DNA of 64,000 bases, from contig JAVYIG010002109.1 in the NCBI GenBank assembly GCA_035222895.1, positions 207,367 to 271,366 on the forward strand, read 5' to 3'. This document shows, one piece after another, positions 43,757-56,627 of the stretch. The first letter of the stretch is position 1; each line of letters opens with the position of its first letter. The DNA comes from Strongylocentrotus droebachiensis (lineage: Eukaryota; Echinodermata; Echinoidea; Camarodonta; Strongylocentrotidae). A program made the position numbers and the translations under genes. The notes beneath the pieces are model-generated. The model searched no databases. It was not told the origin of the DNA and was given only the letters and a program-made list of their open reading frames with translations.

Positions 43757-46700
43757 TCACAGATTGAAGTCAAATGGCTCAAACTGTTCTCTGAATGTTG
43801 AGACTAATTGACCCTCCTCTTCCTTGCTGGTGCTACAATTCTTCCAGTTAACCCTCTCTGGCAGGTTCAGTAATTCTGCTGCAGCCATAACCTCCCTAGA
43901 ACAAAAAATAGTACACAAAATTACTAAAATTATTGACAATCATAATGTACATCAGACTTTCCTGTTCCTCGAAATTCTTGTGTCATGACAAAGTCATCCA
44001 TACATAAATGAAATAATGACTAAGTTATGTACTATAAATTGGAACCATGGTATAAAACACGATGACAATGTTTATAATGGTGTACATACAGTTTTGTAAA
44101 TTTGACACAGTAACTGGTTTCCATCAAGCATCAAATGTTCAAGGCAATTGTTTAGATGGTATTCTGTAAAATGAAGTACTTCATCATGCAAAAATATTTC
44201 ATAAATAGCATTATAACCCACTTCACTGGTGATCATTGCAGAACAGGACAATAAAATAACAGATTTAAAGAAACCAAGGGAGTTAGACCTCTAGTTTTGA
44301 AATGTTTTGTTTTGTTTTGAGTTGTGTTATACAAGTTATCAAACATATCTTAAAGGGGGTCTAGCATGACGAGACTATGTCTTTCCCCTGGCCTGACTCG
44401 GGGCCAATAGGGTATAATACGTCTACGGACGACGCGACCGCAGTATTCACATGCGTGCAACATAAGCGAAACTGAAGCGTGAGGAGAACTTCTGTCTTTT
44501 CGCGAACGCTAGCGGGCGCTGACCGTTAATCAAGTCCATTCGTTTATGTGCAGTTGTCCAAAAGAAGTCATAGATGGCGTTGACCAGTATTTGCCATGCT
44601 ATACTCCCTTTAAGGTTTGACTAATCAGAGTGACAAAAACTGACCTGGTTCAGTAGAATACTATAACTAAAATAAATACAAATATATAACTTTACCTGCC
44701 AAACTGTAGAGGAAAGAATTTCTTGATTTTGTGCAGGAGCTTCTCACCATCATTCAGCTCTGCATAGAAGTAAGGTGACCCAACAGATAATATCTGCAAT
44801 GAAAAAACATTAATGATAACAAGAAAGCACAGTTGATCCATACATATCTGAAAAACAAAGACTTGTTTCACGCATTAACACAATATCAGCTTTATATCCA
44901 TGGTTGTGTTTATTAATGTTATCATGTATAGAAGAGTATGACTGGATTTGTGCTTGTAATGCTACAATCAAACTTGATTTAGCAACCACCTGTATAGAAA
45001 TACCATCTGTCTATAAAGACCACATTTTTTGTTTCCCTTGAATATGGCCGGTTTCTCAATGAAACCTGTACATAAGGACCATCTGCCTATAAAGACCACT
45101 TTTCACAATTCCCTTGAGTGGTCTTTGTGTACAGGTTTCACTGTATAATCACTCTACCTGTTTAAGGTCTGTATGCTGGGGTATCTCAGCTAAGTCTAGT
45201 TTGTGCTCCTCTGCTACCCTGAAGAAAACCTCTTTGATGTCATCTGCCTTGGATTTATCTACTGGAATGACCTGTATGATAATAATAATAATAATAATAA
45301 TATTAATTTGTAAAGCGCAATAACTATGTGGATATATTCTACTGTGCTGCAAGAGCTCGTAAATGCTGTGCTATACATCCTATATGAACAAGTGAGTTTT
45401 CAGTCTTGATTTATAATTATCTAGTGATGGGGCTTTCCTTATTTCTAGTGGTAATTTTAGTGGTAATGATAGCAAGAGAACTGTGATAACATAACCTTGC
45501 ACGAAATAAGACGTCATTACAAATGAATTAATTGATTTTTAGCATTGCATTGTTGATATCTATTTGTTTTATAGTCCAAGTCATCAGATAGATATTTTTC
45601 AAATAGCTTATCAGATGTGAAACCCAACAACAATTGGATACAATACTATGTAATAAATTAAAAACATGTCTATAAGGGGACACATTTCTTCCATGTGTTA
45701 TAGCATTTTTCTTGCAAATATGGTTGATTTTGCTTGGCAATAATAATTTCTCCTTTTGGGATGGGGTTAGATGATTAAGAAGTGACAGTATAACACTGGT
45801 GATCAGGTACCAGTTGCTTCTTTCCATTTCATCAGCATGACACATGAACAACAAATGTATTTTCTGACTCGTACCTGAAGCTGCAGATGTTGTGTTCTGA
45901 AATTCCTTTCATAGATGACACATGTCTTCCCTTTGGATAGGTAGTATTTCCTCAAGGCTGACTTGAATTGATCTAGTTCTGTTTGTACTTCCTGTAAAAG
46001 ACATGGTTAGAATGAATATTATAACTATTATGAATGAGGAATGATTGTAACATATACCATCAAATCACAAAGTAAACTACAGGAACTATTATAAGATGGG
46101 AAGAAATTTTAATTATTTACACATATTTGTGGCTTACACCCAGTAAATAAGATTGATTGATCGATCTGTATTGAAAAACAAGTCAGAAAAAATCTTGGAA
46201 CCAGCGGGACTTGAACCTGCATCTACTGCTTGCCAGGCAGCTACTCTACCACCAGGCCATAATAATTGTGGGTGTAAGCCACAAATATGTTTAAATAATT
46301 GTAATTTCTCCCAGGAAGCATTACATTTAATAAAAAAAATTATTGTCCTATGGCGGACTAATGAATATTAATGAGTCAGAATCAATCAGGAGAGCTTCGG
46401 TATTTGTTCTAGTTCATCGTGACTGTGCCATGGACCAGTGATGGCCTGGTGGTAGAGTTGCTGCCCGGCAAGCAGTAGATGCAGTTTCAAGTCCTGCTGG
46501 TTCCAAGATTTTTTCTGACTTGTTTTTCAATACAGATCAATCAATCGATCTTATTTACTAGGTGTAAGCCACAAATATGTTTAAATAATTGAAATTTCTC
46601 CCAGGAAGCATTACATTTATAAAAAATAAAAAAGTAATATTAAAAATAGAATTTTACCTCAGTGAGATCTAACATGGACTGGTAGTGCCCAACAGGAAGA

Positions 46701-49700
46701 ATCAAAGTGTGATCAGGAACAAGTCCTCCCTTTGCCAAAGCCAAGTAACACTGCATGGCAGAGAAAGAAAACACATGTAACAATTAATAAGATGATTATT
46801 TGCAGTTACACCAACTTATTTCTATTGATTAACTTTTTATAATTCTCATATATTTGTAAACATATTTCCATTCTGTGTGTGTTCTCTGTTCTCTATATTG
46901 TATATAATGTGTATTTCATACTTTCATAAACTGTGTTTTTATGGATTTCAATTGAAATAAAACTCGAACTTGAACTTCAATGATAAATTCACAGGATCTA
47001 CAAGAAAAGGAAAGTCCCCTACTATTGGAACAGTTTTCATGATTACAGTCAAGGAATTACAAAGACAGTTTAACATTTTCCAACAAACTAGTATAACAAA
47101 TGTGAATGAAGCATTTAAAGGTAATTACTTAATAAAAGGGCAATTATTCAATTATTTGGTAATACAAAAGTATGCTAGTAATAAATAAAGAACACCTGGG
47201 TTTCTTGTTTCATTTTTATCCTTAGTTCCTCTGAAAATTGTAGATGATATAACATTTCTTTCAACTATAAATAATTCAAAATGCGATAACCAAACTCTGT
47301 CAGCTTTCTAATAACACCCCACTTCTCGACCCTGATGCACAAAGAGTGCAGTCAAGTGTATTTGTAACAATAACCAATACAAATGCACCTTTCAGAAAGT
47401 CATAAAAGTAACAACTAACTCTCGAATTTAAGTAGTTAAATTTAAGAGTGATTCAACTGATCAATTTGATGTCTTTCTACATCAGGGCAATTGTTTTATA
47501 ATTAGTTCAGTTCATTAGCAGGCCTCACCGATGTACCAATGCTAGCAACCAGATGTTTCTCAACCTTTGGACTTCCTAGGCAGAACCAGCATGGACCTGT
47601 AGGCTGAGCTGCAAGAAATAAAAACAATGTGAACTCATTATTGACTTTTTAAGAAAATCAAAAAAAAGAAATGATAACATTTAGGTCTTCTTAATGTCTG
47701 ATAACCTATCCCCGGACAGTAAATGAATGAAGTAATATTAACCATTTGAAAGAATATGATATTCTAAAAACCTGTATTTCTTATGGTGAAATCCTGATTT
47801 TATCTTAAGCTACCGGTAAGTATTTGACAAATTAAAAGTTAATTTAAGCCTTCAGACAGGTCTTCAATTAAAATGTATGAGTTACTGGTAGTCCGAACTA
47901 ACGCATTCTTATCCTCAGTACATTAATTTATTTCCTCTATACCATTTGAAGACTTTATACATGTAAATACTTCATAAACCATGACTTACGATGACTCTTC
48001 ATTGGCGTTTTATGCTGTCTCTGACCATCATGTTGCCCTTGACCATCATGTTGTCTCTGACCATCATGTTGCCCTTGACCATCATGTTGCCTCTGACCGT
48101 CATGTTGCCCTTGACCATCATGTTGTCTCTGACCGTCATGTTGTCTCTGATTATCTGATCTATTACCACCATGTCTCTTCTGACCTCTCTGACCTTGTTT
48201 ATATGGATTTCCTTTTGAAAAGAAGAACTGGTCCGTCTAGATGGAGAGAATGATATCATGAAAGAGGACTCCACACTATAAAATGCTACGGCTAATCATT
48301 TCTTTCCAATACTCTAATAATTTTATGACGTTTCTAGATGTGTTGTGATTTTCCTCATCATCATTCGTTTAAAAAATAAAGTGAAACAGAAAACATATCC
48401 ATTTCAGATGAACAAGTTCTGCTTGTAAATATATCATACATGTATACACAATTACTAAATGATTACGATTTTTTCTCACATATTTGAAAGGAGCCCAAAA
48501 GTAATCTCAATTTTAGATCAGAATTGCAAATTTATTCTCTCTTTAATCATCCTACAAATATATTTCAAACAAAATCCACCTGACCCATAAAATGGGCTTT
48601 CATATTTAATATTAATAATAATAATAATAATAATAGTCGGTTCTTGTATAGCGCTCATGTCTGTCAGACTTGACACTCCTGGCGCTCCCTATTGTTACCC
48701 TGGCTTTAGCACGGCTGCCATACGGCACTCTAGCATTTCAAGGAATTAATTCCTGCCAGGTACCCATTTACATCACCTGGGTTGAGTGTGGCAAATGTAG
48801 ATCAATGTCTTGCCAAAGGACATTAGTGCCGCGGACCTTGTGATTGACAGTCCAGTGACATATCCACTCGACCATGACACCTCTACGAGAAGCTTATTTA
48901 CAAAAAAGATAAATGTAACCGAATGTTTTCATCAGCTTTTACTCCCTAATTATCAAGTAGAGCAAAAGAGCATTTTATCACAACCATTATGTCCTATAAA
49001 AAAAACTTCTTCGGGGCCACCCATTACGGCATTATGATTTAGTGTGGTATGGACTGTAAAATGATGTTACCAATAATCTGCTGAATACTGTATTCTATTA
49101 ATTCAGTTAAACCAGACACTGGATGTAGGATGTGTTCAACAAAGGGTAAACTTAGACCTCACGCAAACATCCTTTGTTAAACTAGACTCATTACCAAAAC
49201 TTACGTCCAGCATTGGGTCAAAATTTTAGTAGAATATTGGCATGAGATCCTTACCTCCTTTGGTTCCTCTCTCTTTGACCATGTGAAGGGACACTCAGTG
49301 ACTTCATCAGGCTGTTTGAGCAGTTCCACTTGACTCAACTTGCCCATAGGGGTGATGTTGAATGCATACAGATACTACAATGAGAAAATCAGTTTACTGA
49401 TATCATTACTAACTACTGTACCAATACGGAAAAAGCCACAAAGAATTACTATTTTCAAATCCCCTTTGCCTGGGAGGGGAAACAAAATCAAACTTAATCA
49501 ATGTAACCCTTGTGTCTCCCCTCCCTATATAGCTGATTGAGGAAAGGATTCTCATTGAAGTGCCATCAAACAGTAACAGAAAGAACTTTATACAATTCAT
49601 CCACACTATCGATGGACTACACAAACTAGAGATAAACAAATATATCAACACAAAATACTGAGAATCTAACCATTCAGTCCAGATAAAATTCCATTGCGTC

Positions 49701-52700
49701 TGATCTGAGAAAGCGATCATATGATTGTGCAGTTGTGGCTTGTTTCATTCTACATACAATTTGGATAAGTTAGCAATAGGATGGGTGTTTTGCACAGTGG
49801 CGGATCCAGGGCCGGCGCGATTTTCAAATTTTGGGGAGCAAAAAAAAAAAAAAAAAAAAAAAAAAATAGTGCTCACTACCCCACTGAGCGACTTTTCGGC
49901 CGGCGCGATTTTAAAATTTTCAGGAGCAACAAAAAAAAAAAAATTGGGCCCCTCCCCTGAGAAATCCTGGATCCGCGCCTGGTTTTGCATACTAAAGGGG
50001 TGAAAAGCCCTTACTACGTTCCTTGTCTCCAGTCCCTGGGGGGTGTTTCACAAAGATCCTAAGTTAAACTTATCTCAAAGTTGGACAATTATGAAAAGCG
50101 GTTAGCATTTTTGAAAATATTTTGTAAAAGTTTTCTTATAAGGCATAAGATGTTGATTCAAATCATTCATATTTTCTATTATCAAGGAGATTTCATGTTC
50201 TTGATGTGGAATTTATGAAAAATCAAAAGTACTTGAATTTTGCTCTTGAGTATATTTTATTTTAAGTCTACAAATGGCTCTCCATCATGTTTAAGTCCAA
50301 CTTAGAGTTAAGTTCGACTTCGGATCTTTGTGAAACACTCCCCTGGTCTCCTGACAGGTTTGGAATTTTACTGCATACTGTACAGTAATATTGTCAGAAT
50401 ATATAGCCCACTTCTACAGAATAATAGAGACATATCAAACTAGTTTACCTTTTTCTTGTCAGGATTTCCAACCTTGGCAAGTCCTAGGAATCTTGTGACG
50501 TGTTTGGTGCTCTCTGCTAACATCCTGTGATTCCTGTAAGGTGTCCTCTCATAGAACGCACCCTGCAAGCCAGCAAAGTGGTATCGAGGTCTCAAGGCCA
50601 ACACTAAGTCACCAATCAGTGAGGATGTTTGTGTAGGTGTCATGCTTTCCTGTTACATTAAAGAAACAAATACATATATTGATCTACTCTGTCATTCCAT
50701 GTTTTCAGTGAATATATTTGGCATGACTAAAAAAAGACAGAAACTGTTACATATTTATAAATATTAATTATATACATTTATTGTGCAACAATTCACAATA
50801 GCCATTGTGGAACAATCCTCAGGTCAGAAGAACAAGAGAGTTTAGAAAATGAAAGCCTGTTCAATTTTTTTTACAAGGATGAAGACGTTTCTCTTTCTCT
50901 TGAAGATATACTCAAGAAGGCGGATCATAAATGTAAGGATTAAAAGGATTGAAAATGTACACCAAAAAGTATAAATAATTTTATGGCTAGCACTTATGAA
51001 GAGAAGCAGCTAATTCTTAAAATTGTCTCTGTTATATAACAAGAAAACACTTAGAAGACACAATTTCAAGGGGCAGCAAAACAGGATGCTTGTGCTAGAC
51101 ATCAAATCACTATTTCTTTCATTTGACCTTTCTGAGTAGCCAACTGTGAGGAGAATCAGGAGATAATGAGTTTTATTCTTCTACTGGCTTACTTCTCTAT
51201 TTCATGAAATTGTAGATCCTGGGGAGAACTTACTGCATCACGAGTATACTGTGTGACATTAGCTGGCCATTGCGATGTCAGAAGCACATCTACGCCTTTG
51301 AATTTGCTATTAGAGATGAGGGGCAGGCCTAGAGCATCAATGTCTGCTCTGCTAAAGTGACATCCATCATCAGCCCCTCCTCCTGACTCCACTCCACTTA
51401 AGTATGCTATCTGTAGTCCTGATGCGGTGGAGTAAATACCTCGATTACCTGAATTGTGAAGAATTGTTATATTTTATCTCAGTTTTCTTCCCCGTTTTAT
51501 AAAATTTCAACCCAAATACTCCCACTCAATATTTGTTTACATGAATTAAAATGAATCGTCATTTAATCCACTGAAGATTGCTTTAAAGGTAATACAAAGT
51601 TTTGGGAAATTTGGAAAACTGGGTGGATAGTGAATCTTTACAATTTTGATATATTTGGATGCCCCTGTGGATGTATTATAAGCACTAAAAAAAAATAGCC
51701 CCTAAAACACTTCTGTTTTCGAGAAAAATTTAATATAAAAATTTACCGGTGCTCCCGGTAAATTTTGATAAATTTCAAATAGCGCCTACGGCCGTACAAT
51801 GGTAGGTGCGACCATGAAAATCTCAGAATATGTAGTTGGGATATATAATTTCCAAACGGGAATAGCTAATCAGTCGATTTTAGTCAAGAAACATTGTTTC
51901 ATAGCTAAATTAATATCTTGACCTTGAGAGGGAGCTATACAACATAAAGGGTTTATTATTTATAATTTCATAACTTTAGACTCGATTTAAATCGCGACAA
52001 CGATCAATGTATATTGTAGGAACGCATATGCTTTCAATATGTTAATTTGAACCAAATTCATGACCCATACCAAAACTTTGTAATACCTTTAAGTTTGGAT
52101 ATTTTTGTGTTTCCATTAAGATTCGTACTGAATTTTCATAAATTCAGTTTTCAAAGGGTGAACAAATTGGCTACTGATATTCACAAAGTGAAGAAAAAGA
52201 GAAACATAAAGAAAGAAAGAGATAGCAGAGAAAAAAGACAAATGGATGGTTAGATAAGACAAAAGTGTCAAAAATAGACACAGTGATAAAATATACAATT
52301 AATTTTTTTCAGATCCTTCGTTCGTGTCTCCTTAGATCAAGATTAATGTAAAGTTCCTAAATTAATTTTGTAGATACATAAGGGTTTCTAGGTATTTCAA
52401 TACTAACCTTTATACACTACTCAAGTAATAAAAAATATAGTGTAAAACAATTGAATATTGAACATTTAACAAAAATGCTGATTTCCACAAAGCACCTATC
52501 ATTGAAGGTATTTGAAATCGCGCAATACCACATATACAACAACCAGCTTTATTCCATCAAGACGCTCGTTTTAATTATTGATACTAACAACCACAAAAGC
52601 TGAGTTAACTCTGCAATGCATTCTTACCAAGATAAGTGAGATTCTCACATACGTCACCTCCCTCCTTGTTATCAAAGAAGATGGAATGGTCCGGGTGGTT

Positions 52701-55700
52701 GGGTCCCAGTATGTACGTTGGTAGAGGCACTGGGTACAAATAATGATAACAAAATAAACATACATGAACAAGATTAGCAATATGACTCATATCAAGTCAC
52801 AGTGCTCTTCGATATGCCCTGATGAAGATTGATCCAGGCTTTTATTTTGTCAAAATGACTAAGGTTAAGGTTGGGTATAATGTTTGGTTCAGGATCAACG
52901 TTAGAAAACTTGAACAGTGTAGGAAACTGACCATCGAATAGCTGTTGCAAGAGCAGGTACCCAAATCACAGGTGAAAAGCCTTCAATGTGTGCATGAGTT
53001 ATGTCTTGAGAATTTACTTAAAATAATATAAGGAGAAACATATTTCAATGGTTGAGTCTTTAGTTCCAATGAAATAGGCATAATGTTGATAAAAATTGAT
53101 GAATTTGGTACTGATTAAACCATTGCTTACTGGAACCTGGGGGTCGCTGTTTTAAAGGTAAAGACCAGTATTGGAAACGCCCCAATTTCAAAAAATGAAA
53201 TGGAAGCTCTTATTACCAATCATGTGAAAGAATATGTTTTGACTAAAATACATGATGATAAAAATGTTGCCGGGAAACCGCCTACTAATTGATATATTTG
53301 GTAAATTAGTTTATCTATTGGTATGTGAGAGATAAACGCACGTGTTGTGCACGTGTGCGTAGTCTCATATACATCTTTCTGTGTACAGTGCTTGTAACTT
53401 TACAAAAACTGGGCCAAATTTCTTATCATTTTGATGATTCCAGAACCTTGCAGTACACACCAATACTTATATGCTAGATGATCAACCTTTTCTGATTGAT
53501 TCCACAACGTTTCTTTCACAATGCAATCGCATGACCAGAACTGGTCGACGTGGTCGTTATCTTTAAGCCTATGGGAATTCAATAATTCAGTAGCCAATGG
53601 GTTAAGTGGCATGTCCAAGCTAACTTACCTTTGAGTTCTCCCGACTGAAGCATCTTCCAATCGGCCAGAGCAGTCTCACTTGTACCATAGAAGTTACCTA
53701 CACACAGCAGCATCTATAGTATGGTGTCATAATGTGAAATCAATGCATGTATTGTAGGAAATTAACATTAATCTCTTTGTCTACCTCATGACACAACAAA
53801 TTTCAACTCTTATCTTTATCTGCAACTGAACACTGATGAATCTAATTATACATAATATGCGATCATAAACTATGTGTATTACAAACAGAAAGAAAAGACA
53901 TACTGCACATGCTGGTATTTTCTTTTTGATCTTTGAGTTCGAAAAAGGTGAAGAGACAATGAAGAACTTAAATGAATATCCTTTGTCAAATTTTAAAAAA
54001 ATAAAGATAATATCAATAAGGTCTATCACTGAATTTAAGTAAATGTCTTTTCGAAGGGGAGGGGGGGGGGGGGAGGTACTTTATTGGATTTAGAGTTCAA
54101 AATAAAACAAAAAGTCAAGATCTATTCTGTTAATCACATATTTCTACTCACCTCAAATGGACCTGCTTTCTTCACAACATTTCTTACTCTTGAAAACAGC
54201 TGCGAAAATCTTCCTTCTACATCTCCACAAGCAAGGCTGTAAATCATGAGGGTAATTTAAGAATAGTTAAAAGCATTAATAACTGACAAAACAATTATCC
54301 TGAAATGGTCTTTTAGACTGACCTTCTGCGACAGACCAATCATCCCATTACAAGATTATCAAATATAATAATAAGCATGATTCCTCCAGTTTAATCTAAA
54401 ATGTCAGAAAACCCATCAGTAATTTCAAAGTGTTCCTGCAAGTGAAACATTTGCATTTACAATATAAACCACTAGATCAAACTTTGTCTTCATGTTATTT
54501 TTGTCTACTTTCTACTCATAATCATTGTTACAGTACTGGAAGAGTCAAGAGTAAGAATATGGTCTACCGGTATGTAACTGTAATTGTACATGTAACTCTT
54601 TTGTTCACATTTGCTTTTAAGGGATTACATCAGTTAAATTTTAATGCAACAAGTAGATTACATTTTAACCCATGAACAAGGTTATCTACGTTAAACTTGT
54701 ATCCACACATAACATTACCTGTGGAATTTTCTACAATAGGTGTTAAATGTGGGTCACGCTGGACTGGTTCAGGATTGCTATTTTATTAAAGGTAATACAA
54801 AGTTTTCGGAAATTTGAAAATTGAGTGGAAAGTGATTCTTTACAATTTTGATATATTTGGATGCCCCTGTAGATGTATTATAAGCACAAGAAAAATTAGA
54901 CCCTGAAACACTTCTCCTTTCGAGAAAAATTGAATATACAAATTTACTGGTGCTCCCGTTAAATTTTGATAAATTTCAAATAGCGCCTACGGCCGTACAA
55001 TGGTAGCTGTGACCATGAAAATCTCAGAACATGTAGTTGTGATATATAATTTCCAAATGGGAATAGCTAATTGGTTGATTTTAGTCAAGAACCCTTGTTT
55101 TATAGCTTAATTAATATCTGGACCTTGAGAGGGAGCTATATAACATAAAGAGTTTATTATTTACAATTTTATAACTTAAGACTCGATTTCAACCGCAACA
55201 ACGATTCCTGAATATTGTAGGATCGCATAGGCTTCCAATATGTTCATTTGAACCAAATTCATGACCCCATCCCAAAACTTTGTATTACTAGACTAGATCT
55301 ATTACCTTTAAAAAGAAAAATGAGTAAAAAAATATTTAAGTTTTTATCTTGGAAACTCAACATTTGCTTATTTTTCATTTCTTAAAAGACCCTGAATAGT
55401 GTCATCAGATGAGTAATGTTAGCAAACTCATTCATACAGGCTACTTGCATCGATTTTGGCATTTTGGGGTATATGTACTAAACTAAAGCAGTGTGACAAA
55501 TCCAATGTTGTTAATTGTTTTATTGGGGTGAAGTTTTAACTTCATGTTTATATATAGACCACTATGTTTACATCGAATCAAACCATGTCATATCCGCATT
55601 GCCATTAGTAATTCTTTGTGATTAATAGCAACTTTTTTAAAAGACACCCTCTATCGATTCTCAAAACTCTCATCTCAAACACCACTGTACAAAACTTACT

Positions 55701-56281
55701 AGAATAATAGAATTCACTAACTTATCAAGAAAAAAAATTGATGACACCTTGTCCTTGATTTAATAGCAATACAAGTCAATACAATCAATTCAACTCACAG
55801 ATGTTGGAAAAATACATTGAAACTTAATCAGAAATAATATTGTCAATCTTGGCGAAGTGCTGCGTGCATGCCGCTTCGTAGATTCTTCTTCTCCAATTCG
55901 TTGAAACTTTTTTTCTTTTTCATTTTTTCTTTAACTCTGAAGATATACGACACCTGGTGGAAGAAAAAAACGATTCTTTATTTTATTTTCTCTTTTTTTC
56001 TTATTTCCTTCCCTACCTCATTTGACAATAGTCAAATTACTGACTAATCGCCAATAAACCAAAAGTAAAACACAACACAACAACAACATTCCTTCTGCTT
56101 GCCGGATTTGACACCGATATCGACGTCTGGGACTACATAACGTCAGATTGGTTTATATAAAGCAGCAAAATGATAAAATAAACGGTATATGTTACTGCAT
56201 TCTAACAGTTATTTGACGTAATACTAATGCTAGTACATCATTAATAACAAATACTTACATTTTAAGGGGTGATTGCGTCAT
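43757..56281 (-). CDS. CWF19L1: CWF19-like protein 1 (CwfJ family), 14 exons
   Basis: Nuclear, spliceosome-associated protein related to CwfJ/Drn1; yeast Drn1 assists lariat debranching by Dbr1. Exons in coding order: 56259-56281, 54152-54236, 53629-53713, 52628-52729, 51234-51448, 50449-50649, 49255-49374, 47990-48236, 47529-47608, 46658-46750, 45875-45991, 45158-45271, 44696-44793, 43757-43895. They total 1719 nt, 572 aa (human 538), all phases consistent. The N-terminal metallophosphoesterase-like domain shows [47 protein letters not shown] and [20 protein letters not shown]. The CwfJ C-terminal HIT-like region shows [53 protein letters not shown] (Gln replaces the first of the two His of the human motif) and [18 protein letters not shown]. 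The end is [12 protein letters not shown]. The added length is mainly a repeat-rich linker at residues about 298-352. Confidence 0.96.
44354..44609. mobile_element. MITE bounded by TTAA in a CWF19L1 intron
   Basis: Inverted ends AGGGGGTCTAGCATGAC and GCCATGCTATACTCCCT lie between TTAA on each side (44350-44353 and 44610-44613). The interior is unusually GC- and CpG-rich compared with the intron. Confidence 0.7.
44985..45145. repeat. Tandem duplicated 'tataaagaccac' repeat
   Basis: ccatctgtctataaagaccac and ccatctgcctataaagaccac, each followed by ttcccttga, form two imperfect units. A partial inverted copy (gtggtctttgtgtacaggtt) follows. Confidence 0.6.
45275..45480 (-). mobile_element. 5'-truncated CR1-like LINE 3' end abutting a CWF19L1 splice acceptor
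   Basis: On the minus strand a degenerate C-terminal frame ([15 protein letters not shown]) is followed by a short UTR containing gcgctttacaaat and an ATT-repeat tail. The tail ends only a few nucleotides before the exon 12 acceptor at 45271. Its tail type matches the CR1 element in CPT2 intron 1. Confidence 0.7.
46100..46604. mobile_element. Inverted pair of tRNA-derived SINEs in a CWF19L1 intron
   Basis: The left arm (about 46100-46260, minus sense) and right arm (about 46440-46604, plus sense) are near-complementary over about 160 bp. Each has a tRNA-like part with A-box-like TGGTGGTAGAGT and B-box-like GGTTCAAGTCC (TTTCAAGTCC in the right copy), then tcttatttactaggtgtaag. A third partial copy (gggtgtaagccacaaatatg) lies between them. 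Acceptor-stem pairing is absent, so these are not functional tRNAs. Confidence 0.75.
48008..48152 (-). repeat. CWF19L1: Coding minisatellite in CWF19L1 exon 8 ([12 protein letters not shown] repeats)
   Basis: An 18-bp unit encodes HDGQ(R/G)Q about seven times, with R and G alternating to give a 36-bp higher-order period. It sits in the linker between the N-terminal phosphoesterase-like and C-terminal HIT-like domains. The repeat is in frame and without stops; it is probably disordered and length-variable. Confidence 0.9.
48606..48890 (-). mobile_element. tRNA-derived SINE with (TTA)n tail in a CWF19L1 intron
   Basis: The minus-strand head GTCATGGTCGAGTGG has A-box character. The body shares TTGGCAAGACATTGATC and ACCCAGGTGATGTAAATGGG with 7630-7985. 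The end gcgctatacaagaaccgact leads to ATT repeats at about 48609-48634. Confidence 0.7.
49795..49981. mobile_element. hAT-like MITE, 187 bp
   Basis: Inverted ends CAGTGGCGGATCCAGG and CCTGGATCCGCGCCTG with a perfect 8-bp duplication gttttgca (49787-49794 and 49982-49989). The interior has two long A runs and a duplicated 'gccggcgcgattttcaaatt'-like block. It lies in the CWF19L1 intron between exons 6 and 7. Confidence 0.92.
50036..50345. mobile_element. MITE with GTGTTTCACAAAGATC termini
   Basis: The ends ctggggggtgtttcacaaag and ctttgtgaaacactcccctg are inverted copies. Subterminal aagttaaactta and taagttcgactt continue the symmetry. The flanks gtctccag/gtctcctg may be an imperfect 8-bp duplication. 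Confidence 0.7.
51587..52088. mobile_element. TTAA-flanked MITE (copy A) in CWF19L1 intron
   Basis: The ends AGGTAATACAAAGTTTTGG and CCAAAACTTTGTAATACCT are exact inverted repeats between TTAA tetranucleotides. It is the same family as 54790-55307, at high identity over 500 bp. Confidence 0.85.
54057..54076. repeat. G homopolymer tract
   Basis: About 18 nearly uninterrupted G residues in a CWF19L1 intron. Confidence 0.9.
54790..55307. mobile_element. TTAA-flanked MITE (copy B) in CWF19L1 intron
   Basis: A second copy of the 51587-52088 element in the same orientation, again bounded by TTAA. The right terminus has a small insertion (tagactagat region) that breaks the inverted repeat. Confidence 0.85.
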
Positions 56282-56575
56282 GATGATCAGATATAGTTCG
56301 TGAAAAGACGAAAATAAAAGTCTGCATGCAGCACGCACGTAGAGCTAGTCTACTTTCAAGCAACAACCGAATATATTCACAAGTTTCGCGATATGTTGGA
56401 GAGTTGAAGCAAACTAACATACCCTGGTTGAAGGAAGGATACTACAAATTAATTGACCAAATTTTTTGCGGTACTGAAGAATTGTTTTCATTTACAACTT
56501 TTTCAAAATTTCATCGGTCAATCTGCAATTTCTAGTAGAATCGTATAAAGATTTTGTATTCGAATTTGAGAGAGA

Positions 56576-56627
<52 letters not shown>

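Noticed and set aside
46190..46265. tRNA gene
   Set aside because: A- and B-box-like words exist, but acceptor ends do not pair, two inverted copies share the same non-tRNA tail, and the B box is degraded in one. Classified as SINE.
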